The translations under genes were made by a program, and so were the position numbers. Of a DNA stretch of 64,000 bases, positions 11,201 to 25,205 are shown piece by piece (the first letter of the stretch is position 1; every line of letters starts with the position of its first letter). The notes below the pieces were generated by a model. That model was not told where the DNA came from. It did not search any database and saw nothing but the letters and a program-made list of their open reading frames with translations. The DNA comes from Urechis unicinctus (lineage: Eukaryota > Annelida > Polychaeta > Xenopneusta > Urechidae), in contig CM067355.1 in assembly GCA_034190875.2 (NCBI GenBank), positions 29,423,086 through 29,487,085 on the forward strand. Reading direction: 5' to 3'.

Positions 11201-13400
11201 TGCTAAAACATGCGAGTGCGGTCTTTAATCCACACATGCCAATGCCAACTTTTAATTTAACAGTAGCAGTTGACCGAGCACCAAACTTAATGAATGAATA
11301 TAATCACAGCTGGACAGAATAAACCTTTGTGAATCCTCTGCAGGGCTCATTACCTTGGTGGGTTTATAACAACTAATTGTTATTGATAACAATCCCATAT
11401 TAGATATTATTGTTCTCGTATATCATACCATATGTCTAGTTTCTGAGTGTAATAGCCACGCGTACTGGTGGTTTCGGAGGTAACCGAATCACGCAACGCT
11501 GCACTGATTCATGTTAGAGATGTGACACGTATTGCCGAATAACCTCACTGTTTTCAAGCAAGCTTTACTTAGCTTAGCCACAGCAATCCGCAAGGTCAAT
11601 GACGAATGCGAATGGTCATTAGGTCTTCTGATGCAACTGCTCTATGCAAACTCACCTCAACCTTATTGACTATTGGTCATTGACATTGTATCAAGCAAAA
11701 ACAGATGTGCCCACAGATACAAGCAAACACACAAACTCAACATGTAATGTAACATGGTAAACCATTGCCTACATATGCATGAAGATATATTTATAAATAT
11801 GTGTAATCAAGAGCACACAAATGTTCTTTTAACTAACGCATGAGCACTAGGGTTCTAAAATCGGAACCGGAAATAGCAACGACCCATACACATTGCGTGA
11901 TCCAGGAAGCCGGACGAAACGCAATAATTTTCACTCAGGCGAAGAACTTGCAATATGGCGTTTTAGCAGGTACGCGTATTTGCAGTACTGTTTATTAGGT
12001 AAGCTAATAACCCCTTACACTGCTCACACGTCAACTACCTGTGTTAAGAGCTCTCGACTTTCAGCCTAGTTTTCGTGTACTTATAAATCAGGCCTCATTG
12101 CAAATCCAGTATCGCTTCCATCCTTAACACACCACACAGGCACATTGTAAGGATAAGCTCACATTGGGAATGGCGAATCGCTTTGGTGTTTCAGTATCGC
12201 TTAAAAAACCTCCATGTGACCTTCAAAACCAGGGTGTATTTACACGAGTGCAGCTGGCACGTTTGTGCATGCAGAAAACACGGCTAAACACTAACTACAA
12301 CAGCTGAAGGTAAGGCCACACCATTATTAGGGTTAACTTTCAATTGAATGAATTTGCATTCTATGGAATACATGACTTGCTATCCGAATGAACCAAAGCA
12401 CAATTACGCCACACCTTACGGTCAATACGCATGTGATTAACCAAAAGTCGCGCGATGCTGCAAATTAATTAAATCTTAATTGAGACACCCATATTATCAA
12501 ATAGCATTTCTGCTTCAGAAAAGCCAGCTGGAATATTTTAACGGGAGCATATCATGGGCCATCATGTGCGCAGGATATACAAGAACACATATGTTGGAGT
12601 GACACACTGAGTGAGAAAAAATTAACACAGACTCAATTCAATGGTAGCAGTATCCATCCTGGCTCTCATGTGGGATGATGTATTGCGTTTTGACATTGGT
12701 TTGGAAGAGATATCCATATAAAGAACAAATGTGAATATGTGAGCTTCGATACGATTTGATTACTTGCTTATTCACGAGGTTCATGGTTGATTTATTGAAC
12801 AAAATTACAAATGTAAGCTTTAGATTTTCCATAAAACCCATGTTACGTGTCGCGTCGCTAGCAGTTCAGGATTCAACCGCCTCGACTAAAATCCCATAAG
12901 GTTCTAGTTGTTTATGATTTATGATGCTTATGCTAGCACGATTTATGCATAAAGCTGCACAGGGTGGCATAATTTGGTCTAGTGCTATATTGGTGATGGT
13001 TTAGTAACGACAGCTCCAGATTTATGTTGTTGGCGTTCACAAGTCGAGCAGTTCTGACCGATTGCAACAACGAAAATAGATTGTCGTAGATATTCTGCGC
13101 AGCATGTTTGGCGTCTTAAAGCGAACATCTTCCTTTGCATGATCTAATTGCAATATGACCAAGTTACCATTTCTAGTAGGCATTGTGTCCTTACAGAATT
13201 AGATACAATGTTATTTTATTCTGATGTTAGATAACATATTATAAATCAGTGTGTGTTGTTGAAATTTGTTTTGCAAGTTACACTGCTGATAGGCAATAAT
13301 TAAGAGATTAACCTGCGTGTTGTTAGCGCCTTATTGATCACATTCCCAAGAAAATAATGGGTATGTGCAATAGCATTGGTATGCATGGAGGCAATTGTAA

Positions 13401-13426
13401 CTGAGCCACTGTGGGACTATAATGTG
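13401..13426 (+). repeat. 26-bp perfect direct repeat, left copy
   Basis: Identical over 26 bases to 15280-15305, beginning ctgagccact and ending ataatgtg. The two copies bracket about 1.85 kb in unit B. Confidence 0.85.
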
Positions 13427-15279
13427 GCTGCTCAAATACAATATTTCGATATTAACTTGAAATGTAATTCAGTGAATCTATTGATATGTCATCTGCAACT
13501 ATGAATAAGAGAGATCGTTAGAAGACTACAATGACATAAAATTGCTTGATATAGGTGATGGCGCAATATACATTTATCGATCATAAGTAACCCATTATAT
13601 AACCTCTCTCCATTAGGGTGCATTAACGAGGCAACGCATGTCGAGCAATACGTGCGTTGCGGCCATTATAGAAGCTTAGCACCTCATAGCTGCAGTCCAT
13701 TGCACAATTATTGACTTCAGCAGCATGTAATCTAGGTTAACTCGTGCCCTATTTACAATAGGCTATTTGCTTCTGCAGGGATTTGATGCAGCCATTATAA
13801 CCTTAGCAAAATTGGCAATACTTATCGGCACATGTGGAATAACGTGAATGTGGAAAATGTACAAGCTTAGACACGTTTTTATGAGACTGGGCGGTAAGTT
13901 CGGTAATAATTTTGAAAATCAATCTAAAACCTAACAGTTTTGTATTGTTGTCGATTATATTGTTTTATAAAGAATTTTAGTGCATTTACAGAGGTTAAAC
14001 AACCAACACAATAATCTTTAGTGACTTTTGTGCCGATATTCTTTGATGCATGACTCCCGCTGGTGGAGTTTATCACCACTGTACGCAGCTTATCCTTATG
14101 TTGATTGAAATCAAGGGGTATTTAATATTAGAATTGCCTATTGACTTGATTATGATAAATGTGTGACAAGCTGGCTTATAGGATTAACACCGTTAAAACG
14201 ATTGCTGCCTAGATATCATTTAATTTGCGGGCGATGTGTTTTTGATATAAATATTCTTGAAACATGACAAAACTGAGAATTAGTAATGTTGATCGATGTC
14301 ATAAGCATACACAAACGATATTAACCATCGTTTCGAATAGTTGGCCAAATTATTTAAGAGTTTTATCATCACTCAATCATTTTAGTACGCATTGCATAGG
14401 TGCGGATGCATTAAATTCACTTCTGCAAACTGCAGTGAATATGCAAGTGACGCCTGTTGCATGACATATCTCAATGGAAAGATTGCTAACTTTATCTCAT
14501 CATTGATTAATTGGGTTACTTCATCACTTCTACTTACATCCCACCCACCTACTGTTCCCAGCTTAAAATGGTTGTTCCCTGTCATTGCGGCGTTGATGTA
14601 CCAGTTAATCTATCATACCACCTTTATTCAGCACTTGCAACACTGATTATAGATCTTGCATTTGGAATCCAATTACCAAAGCATTGTTCTGCCATTCAAA
14701 ATAATCCATGTCACGATTATTGTAAGGCAAACAAAGAACGGCACTACAGTGGGCACTGGTGCCTGTTCATATTTGTTGTTTTCGCTGACTAATTAAATAC
14801 TGAGGAATGTCACGTAGTCTACATGGAATGATTAAGGTTCAAAAGACGTTAGACCAAATACGGCCAACCACACAACAATATTATCTGGTCTAATTTGGAA
14901 ATAAATCTCTGTTACGCCTTTGGTACTTAGGGAACAAATCCCTCTTCCATGTAATTAAACGCACTAGGACGTGGGACTCATTTGAACCGATAGCTTTATT
15001 GGTATCCTTTAGCCAGTTGTAAGACCCTGTGATTAGGCGACGATGCTTATGGATAGAGGGTGCTGCTCTATAGGGTTTGTTGCATCATTATAAGACCGGA
15101 CTGGGCAGCTGAAAACTGCCGAAAGATTGCGTTTCCAGTTACGGATGGTAATTAATTGCCTCAACGCTCATATCATTGTACTAATGTCGTATGTCAAGGG
15201 CGTACATAATGTTGGCAAATTGTTATAAAGCCAGGTTTCAAAATCCATAACACTACTGCATTATATTGTATTTTAGTTG

Positions 15280-15305
15280 CTGAGCCACTGTGGGACTATA
15301 ATGTG
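15280..15305 (+). repeat. 26-bp perfect direct repeat, right copy
   Basis: Second copy of the 13401-13426 word. Flanking bases on both sides differ from the first copy. Confidence 0.85.
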
Positions 15306-15526
15306 ATGCTGTAGTTGGTCAATGACTTTTACAGCATTGCTTCTTATTGTTCTCTTTTCGTGTGAACTCCTTGCAATGTGTGAAACAGAGGTCAGGCAAT
15401 AGCTCGCAGGTAACTACCTGGCGCGGCGTTCATCTATTCTTAATTGATTTGCAAATGAAGTATAACTGCAACTTTGTTCCTTTAGTACTTGATATAGCAC
15501 CAATCCGATAATTTGTTGAGCGCAAT

Positions 15527-17306
15527 ACACCAGTTTTCAGCAGTCGGTGTGATAGGCTGAACATATTAAGTTCATGGTGCTATATCAAAAACGTAATCGT
15601 TTGATGTTGTACCTTTCACATACCTACATTTTGGAGAATCTTTATGTAAATCTAGATTATTGCTCAAAAACCCTCGTGCATTTTATCAAATTTGCTGATC
15701 ATTGTCAACAGCACGACGTCCCATAACTGCGTGTGACTAAAGCTTAATGTGAAGCTGCTGTTTTACGCCGATTGCAATAATCCTACTATGAAATCTTTTG
15801 GCCAAAAGTAATATTTTGTTAAACGCCAACGCACTTAGTTTCGAACATGATCATTTTTTCTAATGACATTTCTATATAAAACCTCGCAATCAAAAAAGCA
15901 CAACGCATTACAGTGTGGTCTATGTAATCTATATTCGTTCATTATCAAAGATAGCCCCTATGTTTTACCCGACCGCGAAATGTACACGATCATCCCATTA
16001 ATGAAGATCCCATTTACAGACAGAAGCCGTATGATGAGCCCCGAATGCATAATTGACAGACTCAATATACAGAGCACGGTTGTGTTGCCATTGTTCCCAA
16101 TGGTAATATATTAGCATGAATGCAGTAGAGAGACTAAGAAGGGTAAAGAAGCCTATTTGGTTGAGACAGGTGGGGAAGGACAGGTCGTCAGTCAAGGCAT
16201 TAACAAAACAACAACACGATTAAGAAAAGCTCGCCAGAGATATGGTACGTGAGCGTATCGAATCGACTGAAAAGTCTCATGCGGCGCTCACTTCTATCAA
16301 ATCTCTTCTACATCTGGCGCACAGAGACACACAGGGTTGTTTGAAGTAAAAAAACAATCTTGTAAATTAGTAACCATTTTATTCAACCAAGTTATATCAA
16401 TTATGTACCTGATATCTTTGATGCAGTTATGTTGCTCTTTTCGTTCAACAAGGTGACTTTCTTAGACCTAAATCATCCTAGTCTTGTGGCTTCAATCAAC
16501 AAACAGCGTCCACATGAAATTATGTTTATAACTTAAATTTCCTGACTCGTAGCGTATAAATATAATTAATTTTTAAATTACATATTGCAGCTCGGAGCCG
16601 TTGCATTTATATATCCCTTATCAAAACCAAGTGATTAACATACATTTTAGTACAGCGTAGCGTTACTCGATGGGTCGTAGTCGAAGCCGCGCAGGCTTTG
16701 CTGCAACGAATATTTAGACATACCCCTGCAGCTTAAATAACTCTGTATTCTTTGCAGCAGTTCATTGAAACGACTGTACCTATTGCAGGGCATCACCAGA
16801 TCAGTTCAATCCCTTAAAGTGCATAGTATCCACGACCCATATACTGCCTCGCCGACACATGAATCAAGGATTTAGAGAATAAGTGGCAGGTAATATTTAA
16901 CAGCCCCCGATACGGAAAGCTCCGACAATACGAACACCAATGGGCGCACATGATGCTACAATAGGGATTATAATGTGACGAATGTGCCTCTACGAGTTAA
17001 TGATCCCCATCAGTATCAGCCATTGGTCAGGTCCTAATCTCCTAGATAATGCGTCTGACATTCACAGAATGCATATAATTAGGAAGAAATTGCATAATCA
17101 CCACCTGCTCCATTTTGGATAATTCATTAAAGATATGTCGTCGCTCTAGGCAATATTCCATATTGAACAAACTGCAAAGAAATATGTCAGCACTGCGGCA
17201 AACAAATTGCATTGATTTGACATTACGTACCTAAATGAATTAGCAGCTGATATATCACTCGCTCAATTAGTGAATTAAAAAATAGCAATAACCACATTGA
17301 CACTAT

Positions 17307-17312
<6 letters not shown>
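15527..17312 (+). repeat. High-identity block shared by units B and C, B copy
   Basis: Matches 22470-24233 almost base for base at first (offset 6,943), with scattered substitutions and small indels, and ends at a TA tract in both copies. The left boundary is abrupt: sequence before 15527 and before 22470 does not match. Divergence is far lower than in the rest of units B and C. The frame at 15863-16114 is open in this copy, but a base missing from an A run near 22836 and other changes break it in the other, so it is not conserved as protein. Confidence 0.85.
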
Positions 17313-17400
<88 letters not shown>

Positions 17401-17429
17401 TATATATATATGAATATATATGCATATGA

Positions 17430-17463
<34 letters not shown>

Positions 17464-17855
17464 ATAAAAACATATAAATATACATATATATATATGTACC
17501 TGAATATGTATATAAATCTATATAAATATATATATATAGATATATATATATATATAAATATACATAATATAAACATACTATATATATATACACACATATA
17601 TATATATATGATATATATATATATATATATATATCTATATATAAATATACATATGTATATACATTCATATATATATATATATATAAATATATAAATGTAT
17701 ATTTATATAAATATGTATATACATATATATATGTATGTATGTATATATATAAATAAGCATATATACATATGTATATATATATATATTCATATATGTTCAT
17801 ACATATGAATATACAAATATGCATTTACATACACATCTGTATATAAACATGCATA
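17305..17855 (+). repeat. (TA)n tract with degenerate TA-rich flank
   Basis: Almost pure TA from about 17315 to 17410, then imperfect TA with tacatatg and tataaata steps to 17855. Long open frames of Tyr, Ile and Met codons through it on both strands are composition artefacts. Its tail (17755-17854) matches 24690-24793 in unit C. Confidence 0.95.
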
Positions 17856-20162
17856 TGACGTTGAGGAGTTGATCATGATAGTAAAAGTTCTTTTATTTTT
17901 ATCTTAGCCAAGTGAGTCTATTCTCAGCAGAATTCGTTCATGAACGAGTCGGTGGCATTGTGGCATAAATAAACAACGAAGGCTATTCCAATAACTATTT
18001 CAATGACCACAGATCGCATAATATAAAACCTAGCAGTACTTAGGTTGGCTTTTTGGGCACAGGGGATATGCAACAATGCTCCCAAAGCTGTTAGTGATCG
18101 GTCAAAAATAGTCTAGTTCGCTTTACGGAATCATTTAATATCTGAGGAGAGGATACAAAAAAATACAAGCTTGAATCCTTTATATGTGCTTTAAGGTTAT
18201 AGGCAATTTCCTAATTTGAAAAGTGATACGAATATATTTTCGTTTACTCTTTATCTTTCTACAGATCAGACAAAAAAAATCGAAACATTTTTAGGTAAGT
18301 TCTGAAGAACGATTTAAGTCGCGACAGCTGCTGAAGACAATCGTATATTCTTGAAAATTTCCCTAGAATAGATTGGATGATATGACTTTAGCTGCTGACA
18401 TTTTTCCAACAATTTGCCACCAATTTCAACGCGCCGATAAGCTCGGCATGAGACTAAGCTCCAATATCAAAGTCAGCAGATGCTTGCGCTGACAAAATGC
18501 CCTTCATGTATTGCAATATACTCAACGTTGGTTGACAAAGTGTCCAAATATCACAACCAGTGGCTAAATAGCTATGTCCAGTAGAAGTAACTTAATAGGT
18601 GCATACCACTCATTAATCACGTCATTCATCGTAATAGAGACTACGCTGCTGAGTATTGAACATCAAGCGTACCAAATAAAGCGCGTAAATATTCCATCAT
18701 CAAATGTAGATTAAGGGTGAAGGCTTAATAAATTGGTACGAATGTCAAGCTCATATGCGCCCCCTGGGTATTCTGACAGTGTTTGGAGAAGATATTTGCA
18801 ATGCAAATATGAATCACAAACATCAATCATGGCTGTACATTGGCATTGGCGTTGGCGAACTGTACCACATGTTAACGCTGGGCAATTGTGTGAGCGACTT
18901 TGTTATCCCACGTTCATTACCTGTAGCAGGCAATATAGTTAGGGTTATAGTTGACAGGACGGACACATGTTTAGACTAGACTCTTCCTCTGTGTAGTTGT
19001 TAATAAAACAAGATTTTCGAACCCAAAACACTATCAGACACAAACATTAGTAGCGATTCCGTCAATTTTTGACTTGTGCACAAGAGAATAATCCGTGCAT
19101 TCGCCATCTAGTGAAAACATTACCTCAGCTTAACTAGGCCAGCTTAACAAGCAGATGACTGCACAAGGAGTGTTATTGGGTGTAAATGAATAATCAAACC
19201 AACTTTACAAACGGGATGACTCCGTGTTCCATGTATGCACTCACTATACTTGATTGATTTAGCCTCGGATGTAACAATCTGGTCGACAGTGCATCAACAT
19301 AAACGAGATAGGAATGGGTCATTTTGATTAAGACCCAAACAGGCTATTTCACGTACGATTGTTTAAAGCTGGACAACAGTTGCTGTTTTATAGGAATTTA
19401 TAGGACAGGTTCTACGGCGCCTATTTTAATCGAGCGATTTGGCTAATAAGCGGATGTTTCTGGTGACAGACACGACAAATGCCCCGTTCAAAACCAAAAA
19501 CCATGATAACAGCCAAAACACTTGCAAGGTATATTTTATATGTTATAGCTGTAATACTTGGTGTTAATCCCTGAAAGCTAGTCGTTATTGAGACACGGTT
19601 GAAGTTATAGCACGGCCAGCTAGAGAGAAAGACATAGACGGAGAAGAGCAGTAATCACGTGAAAGTGTCATTCATCGCAACTTCAGAGATTATTTCGGTT
19701 TGCTCGAGCCGCAGACAAATCTAAACTAAAAGCATCTTAATTATCAGCGTCGTGCAGGTTTTTTTTTACACAGCAATGATTTACGCTCACGGAACACACT
19801 TGAACTGGTGTTATCTTGGATTGGATATTGGTAATATTGACATTTGAATATAGATATAGACGGTAATGAAATTTTCAACGAATAATTGCTATGCATTGAA
19901 ATGATGGATAATAATATTTAAGACACTCCCGTTACTTCACGCGTCTGGATTGTATCTCCCTTCACACAAAACTTTACCGCATGACTGGAATGCTGGCTTG
20001 CAGCTCATCAGCATAACGTGCTAACGTAGCAGAACATCTTCATAGTAAGTAAGCATTGGCCAGCATGTAGGTTCGTCGTTTAAGGCCATGTGGTAACGAC
20101 GGAGAATCATGTTGCGTACAACACAGGCTTTCTACCATAATCTGATTCCAAGGTGGTTTATA

Positions 20163-20472
20163 GCCGGTGTCCGTTGCGTAGGGTTGTAATGCGTCGCCTT
20201 TCGACCTACAGGTTGTGGGCTCGATACCAAGGTGCGATAACCTGACTCCTTTCCCCTCACTGGGATGATCACGTTTAATGGCGGTCTCATCTCTAAAAGC
20301 TTATGCACCGACCCTGTAGCTCAACAGTATCATGCTGGATCTTCAGCCCAGCGGCGTGGGTTTCGCAGACCGGTCTAGATAACTTGTTTGTGCAAAGTGG
20401 GCATCACAACCATCCTCATCCATCACCACTCGGATATCATCTCGCTGTTGCAATTGACATTAAACCCCAATT
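20163..20472 (+). mobile_element. tRNA-derived SINE-like element with two tRNA-like modules
   Basis: Two stretches in tandem carry tRNA-like D and T arm words. The first (about 20163-20240) has gttgcgtagggttgtaatgc and then gtgggctcgatacc, close to a pol III B box. The second (about 20303-20375) has tgtagctcaacag, an anticodon-arm-like segment with gctgg paired to ccagc, and gtgggtttcgcagacc. Neither folds as an intact tRNA. The 3' end reads gcaattgacattaaacccca; similar gacgttaaacccca tails end many tRNA-derived SINEs of marine invertebrates (family knowledge, from memory). Unit B lacks the roughly 1.3-kb segment that contains it, consistent with insertion. It could instead be two decayed tRNA pseudogenes. 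Confidence 0.55.
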
Positions 20473-22469
20473 TAGCCATTACTTTCCATTGTTGTTCATC
20501 CGGAGTATGGACCACAGATGTAATGCCATATATGAATCAAAGTGTATGAAAGGGGATTATGTTCAACCCGTTTTCCAAGCAGTCAAAGCCGGTGTATGTT
20601 ATAATATAAAACCATGCGCTAATATCTGCTGCCCAGCAGCTTTGCCTCTTATTTCTGTCACGTAATGTATAACCCCACAAATGGAAGGTCCCGCTCAACT
20701 CGCGGCTACGTACGGCTAAACGCATGCTTGGCTTGACGAACTGTGGTAAATAAGTTAAGGAGCTCATGTAACGACATATTAATATCGTGTATCGTTACAG
20801 CCCTACACGGATATACCATTCAACCGACTTTTCCGCTCATTACAATCCATATAAAAACTGAGCACAAAACTTTTATGGTAAACCAGTGAATGTCGGTAGA
20901 CATTTGTTTCAATTGTTACATTTGCAGCTTATGCTGAATCAAGGATGCGCATGCAAATGGGCTAGATATTTTTCTTCAACCAAGCCATAACGAGAATCAA
21001 TCCTTCGCTGTAAGATGGGGAAATAGATCAACGGGAAAACAGTCTTGACTCATATAAACAGAAAAACGTCAATGCAGCACGATGTAGTCAAAATGCCGAT
21101 CAAATAATCTCACCAAACTTGGATTTTTCGCATTTGGTAGGGCACCGAAATTGATGAACGAATATAAGCACAGAAGGCCAGAATAAACACGTGTTAATCT
21201 GGGGAAGGGCATACAAATTGTCAAGCGTCGGGCTGCAAGAGCCATATGTTCTGGTGATTTAAGTGATAAACAAGTTACGCAAAGATACGCCGATTCAAAG
21301 TAAAGATCTGGCACGAATTCCGAGAATCTATTCAAGCTTACGTTTATATGGCAATCCACAATGTCTATAACGAGTTTTATACGCCAATAGCTAACACCTA
21401 AACACATCACAAAGTTATTGATTATTGTTAATTGTCATAGTAACGTCATACCTATTATGATATTACACAGGCACACACGCACACACAGACACACAAAATG
21501 ACGAAAACACATTTGCTCACACATACTCACAAACACAAAGCATGATGTAGTAAACCATTGCATATCCATCTGGTAAGCGGTTTTATCGTTACAGATGTGA
21601 AATTGACAGCACACAATCGTTAATCATTGATTACCAGAGTAATACGACCGGAATCTGAATTATCAATCAATCATACATGCGACGTACGATGTACCATAAC
21701 AAATTATCGTAGTATCGACGTGATCTTATAACTGAGAAGAAATGCAGTTATAATCACTATGACCCCTAACGTCAATAAGCGGCAACAGAACATTTACGCA
21801 AGTGCTAACCAACTATTAATTCGCTGCCATAAACATTTATATGATAGTCACAAGCAAATCAAATAGTACATTAATTAATGCATAAGGCGGTGCGTGTAGG
21901 GACGGCGGCATATGCTAAACTAGTGATATCTCGGTGACGGAATGGTAACAATAGCTGCAGATGCATGCTGTTGGCGTTCATGTGTCAAGCAGTTAGTTCG
22001 GATTGCAATCGTAAAATAGTTTGTCGCAGATATACTGCACAGCGTGTTTGGCGACTACAATGCGAAAATGTACCTTCACATGTTCTCAGTCAGATACAAC
22101 CAAGTAACCATTAAGAGTATGCATTATGCTCTTGCGGAATAAGATATAATGTTGTATATTCCGCTTCAACGTTACTTATTACACACCATTGTGAGTTGTT
22201 CAATGATGCATTGCAACTTACACTGCTTTTAGGCAGTAATTAAGATAATATCTAGCATGTCGTAAGCAATTACATGATAACAACCAATAAATTCATGGTA
22301 ATGCGCAATAACATTGGTAATGCATATAAGCAATTGCCTGAAGCTGCACTGGGTATGTAATTACGATACGCACTGCAATTGGCATTCAGTGAATCAATAG
22401 ATATTCACTAATAGGGCTGTTTTAGGCGCTGCATTATGATGTTTTGATTCGTACTTCTCCACCGGACAG

Positions 22470-24233
22470 ACACCAGTTTTCAGCAGTCGGTGTGATAGGC
22501 TGAACATATTAAGTTAATGGTGCTATATCAAAAACGTAATCGTTTGATGTTGTACCTTTCACATACCTACATTTTGGAGAATCTTTATATAAATCTAGAT
22601 TGTTGCTCAAAAACCCTCGTGCATTTTATCAAATTTGCTGATCATTGTCAACAGCACGACGTCCCATAACCGCGTGTGACTAAAGCTTAATGTGAAGCTG
22701 CTGTTTTACGCCGATTGCATTAATCCTACTATGAAATCTTTTGGCCAAAAGTAATATTTTGTTGAACGCCAACGCACTTAGTTTCGAACATGATCATTTT
22801 TTCTAATGACATATCTATATAAAACCTCGCAATCAAAAAGCACAACGCCTTACAGTGTGGTCTATGTAATCTATATTTGTTCATTATGAAAGATAGCCCC
22901 TATGTTTTACCCGACCACGAAATGTACACGATCATCCCATTAATGAAGATCCCATTTACAGACAGAAACCGTATGATGAGCCCCGAATGCATAATTGACA
23001 GACTCAATATACAGAGCACGGTTGTGTTGCCATTGTTCCCAATGGTAATATATTAGCATGAATGCAGTAGAGAGACTAAGAAGGGTAAAGAAGCCTATTT
23101 GGTTGAGACAGGTGGGGAAGGACAGGTCGTCAGTTAAGGCATTAACAAAACAACAACACGATTAAGCGAAGCTCGCCAGGAATGGGGTACGTGTGCGTAT
23201 CGAATCGACTGAAAAGTCCCATGCGGCGCTTACTTCTATCAAATCTCTTCTTCTTCTGACGCACAGAGAGCTATAAACTCACAGGGTTGTTTAAAGTAAA
23301 AAAAAAACGTTTTAAATTTGTAACCATTTTATTCAACCAAGCTATATCAATTATGTAACTGATATCATTGATGTAGTTGTGTTGCTCATTACGTTCAACA
23401 GAGATGGCTTTCTTAGACCTAAATCATCCTAGTCTTGCGGCTTCAACCAACAAACAGCGTCCACATGAAATTATGTTTATAACTTAAATTGCCTGACTCG
23501 TAGCGTATAAATATAATTAATTTTTAAATTACATATTGCAGCTCGGAGCGGTTGCATTTATATATCCCTTATCAAAACCAAGTGATTAACATAAATTTTA
23601 GTACAGAGTAGCGTGGCTCGATGGGACGTAGTCGAAGGAGCCCAGGCTTTGCTGCAACGGCTATTAAGACATACCCCTGCAGCTCAAATAACTCTGTATT
23701 ATTTGCGGCAGTTAATTGAAACGACTGTACCTAATGCAGGGCATCAACAGATCAGTTCAATCCCTTAAGCGCATAGTATCCACGACCCATATACTGCCTC
23801 GCCGACAAATGAATCGAGGATTTATAGAATAAGTGGCAGGTTATATTTAGCAGCGCGCAGTAGGCAAAGCTCCGACAATACGAACACCAATGGGCGCACA
23901 TGATGCTACAATAGTGATTATTACTTGACGGATGTGACTCTACGAGTTAATGATCCCCATCAGTGTCCTAATCTCCTAGTTAATGCGTCTGACATTTACT
24001 GAATGCACATAATTAAGGAGAAATTGCATAATCACCACGCACCTGTTCCATTATGGATAATACATTAAAGATGTGCCGTCACTCTAGGCAATATTCAATA
24101 TTGAACAAGCTGGAACGAAATATGTCAGCACTGCGGCAAACAAATTGCATTTACCTAAATGAATTAGCAGTTGATATATCACTCGGTCAATTAGTGAATT
24201 AAAAAATAGCAATAACCACATTAACACTATTAT
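22470..24233 (+). repeat. High-identity block shared by units B and C, C copy
   Basis: Counterpart of 15527-17312. It is slightly shorter through small deletions, for example near 23950-23975 and 24135-24150. It ends at the TA-rich tract as the B copy does. Confidence 0.85.
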
Positions 24234-24384
24234 CTATATACATATATAAGTATATATATTTATATATATATGTATATATTTATATATATATATATATATG
24301 AATGCTTATGTATATGAATATATATATATATATATATAAACATATAAATATATAAATATGTATCTGAATATGTATATAAATCTT

Positions 24385-24453
<69 letters not shown>

Positions 24454-24499
24454 ATATAAATATGCATATACATATATGTACCTGAATATGTATATAAAT

Positions 24500-24544
<45 letters not shown>

Positions 24545-24633
24545 TATATATGTATATATATATATATAAATATATTTATAAACATATATTGGTATATATA
24601 TACATATGTAAATATACATATATAGATATATAT

Positions 24634-24683
<50 letters not shown>

Positions 24684-25115
24684 GTGTATATATAAGCATA
24701 TATACATATGTATATATACATATATTCATATATGTTCATACATATAAATATATAAATATGCATATACATACACATCTGTATATATACATGCATATGTACA
24801 TATTTATATGAACATATTCATATTAATATATGTTCAGATTTATTTATGTGTATATATTTATACGTTTTTATAAAAATATATGTATATATTAGAAAGATAT
24901 ATATATGCATGTATATATGCGCGCATATATATATATAGAGATAGAGATATAGATATAGAGAGGTATATATATAAAGAGCTATATAGAGAGATAGATATAG
25001 GGAGATAGATATAGATATATAGATAGATATAGATATATATATATATAGGGATAGATATATATATATAGATATATATATATATATATATATCTATATATAT
25101 ATATATATATATATA

Positions 25116-25156
<41 letters not shown>

Positions 25157-25157
25157 A

Positions 25158-25202
<45 letters not shown>

Positions 25203-25205
25203 TAT
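24225..25205 (+). repeat. Long compound TA / TA-GA microsatellite
   Basis: About 1 kb of TA repeats and derivatives. 24225-24900 is imperfect TA with tacatatg steps and duplicated cgtgatg-free sub-blocks: the stretch around 24340-24400 recurs around 24450-24520. 24930-25070 mixes in gagatagagatata steps, and 25070-25200 is nearly pure TA. Its open frames are low-complexity artefacts. Confidence 0.95.

Larger units (their letters stand above)
9400..18610 (+). repeat. Old tandem unit B
   Basis: Aligns in order to unit C with large indels: 9400-9960 to 18613-19165, 9960-10460 to 19190-19525, 11130-11340 to 19700-21200 (C has about 1.3 kb extra including the SINE-like element), 11690-11780 to 21455-21580, 12920-13500 to 21880-22410, 15527-17854 to 22470-24793, and 17855-18560 to 26039-27255 (with about 0.55 kb extra in C). 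The 13540-15527 part has no visible counterpart in C. No reading frame in it looks like a known protein; the frames at 14264-14792 and 15863-16195 are short and overlap on both strands. Confidence 0.65.

Noticed and set aside
17306-17824. 172-codon frame of Tyr, Ile and Met, and similar frames at 24410-24793 and 36159-36479
   Set aside because: Pure translation of TA microsatellites; not protein.
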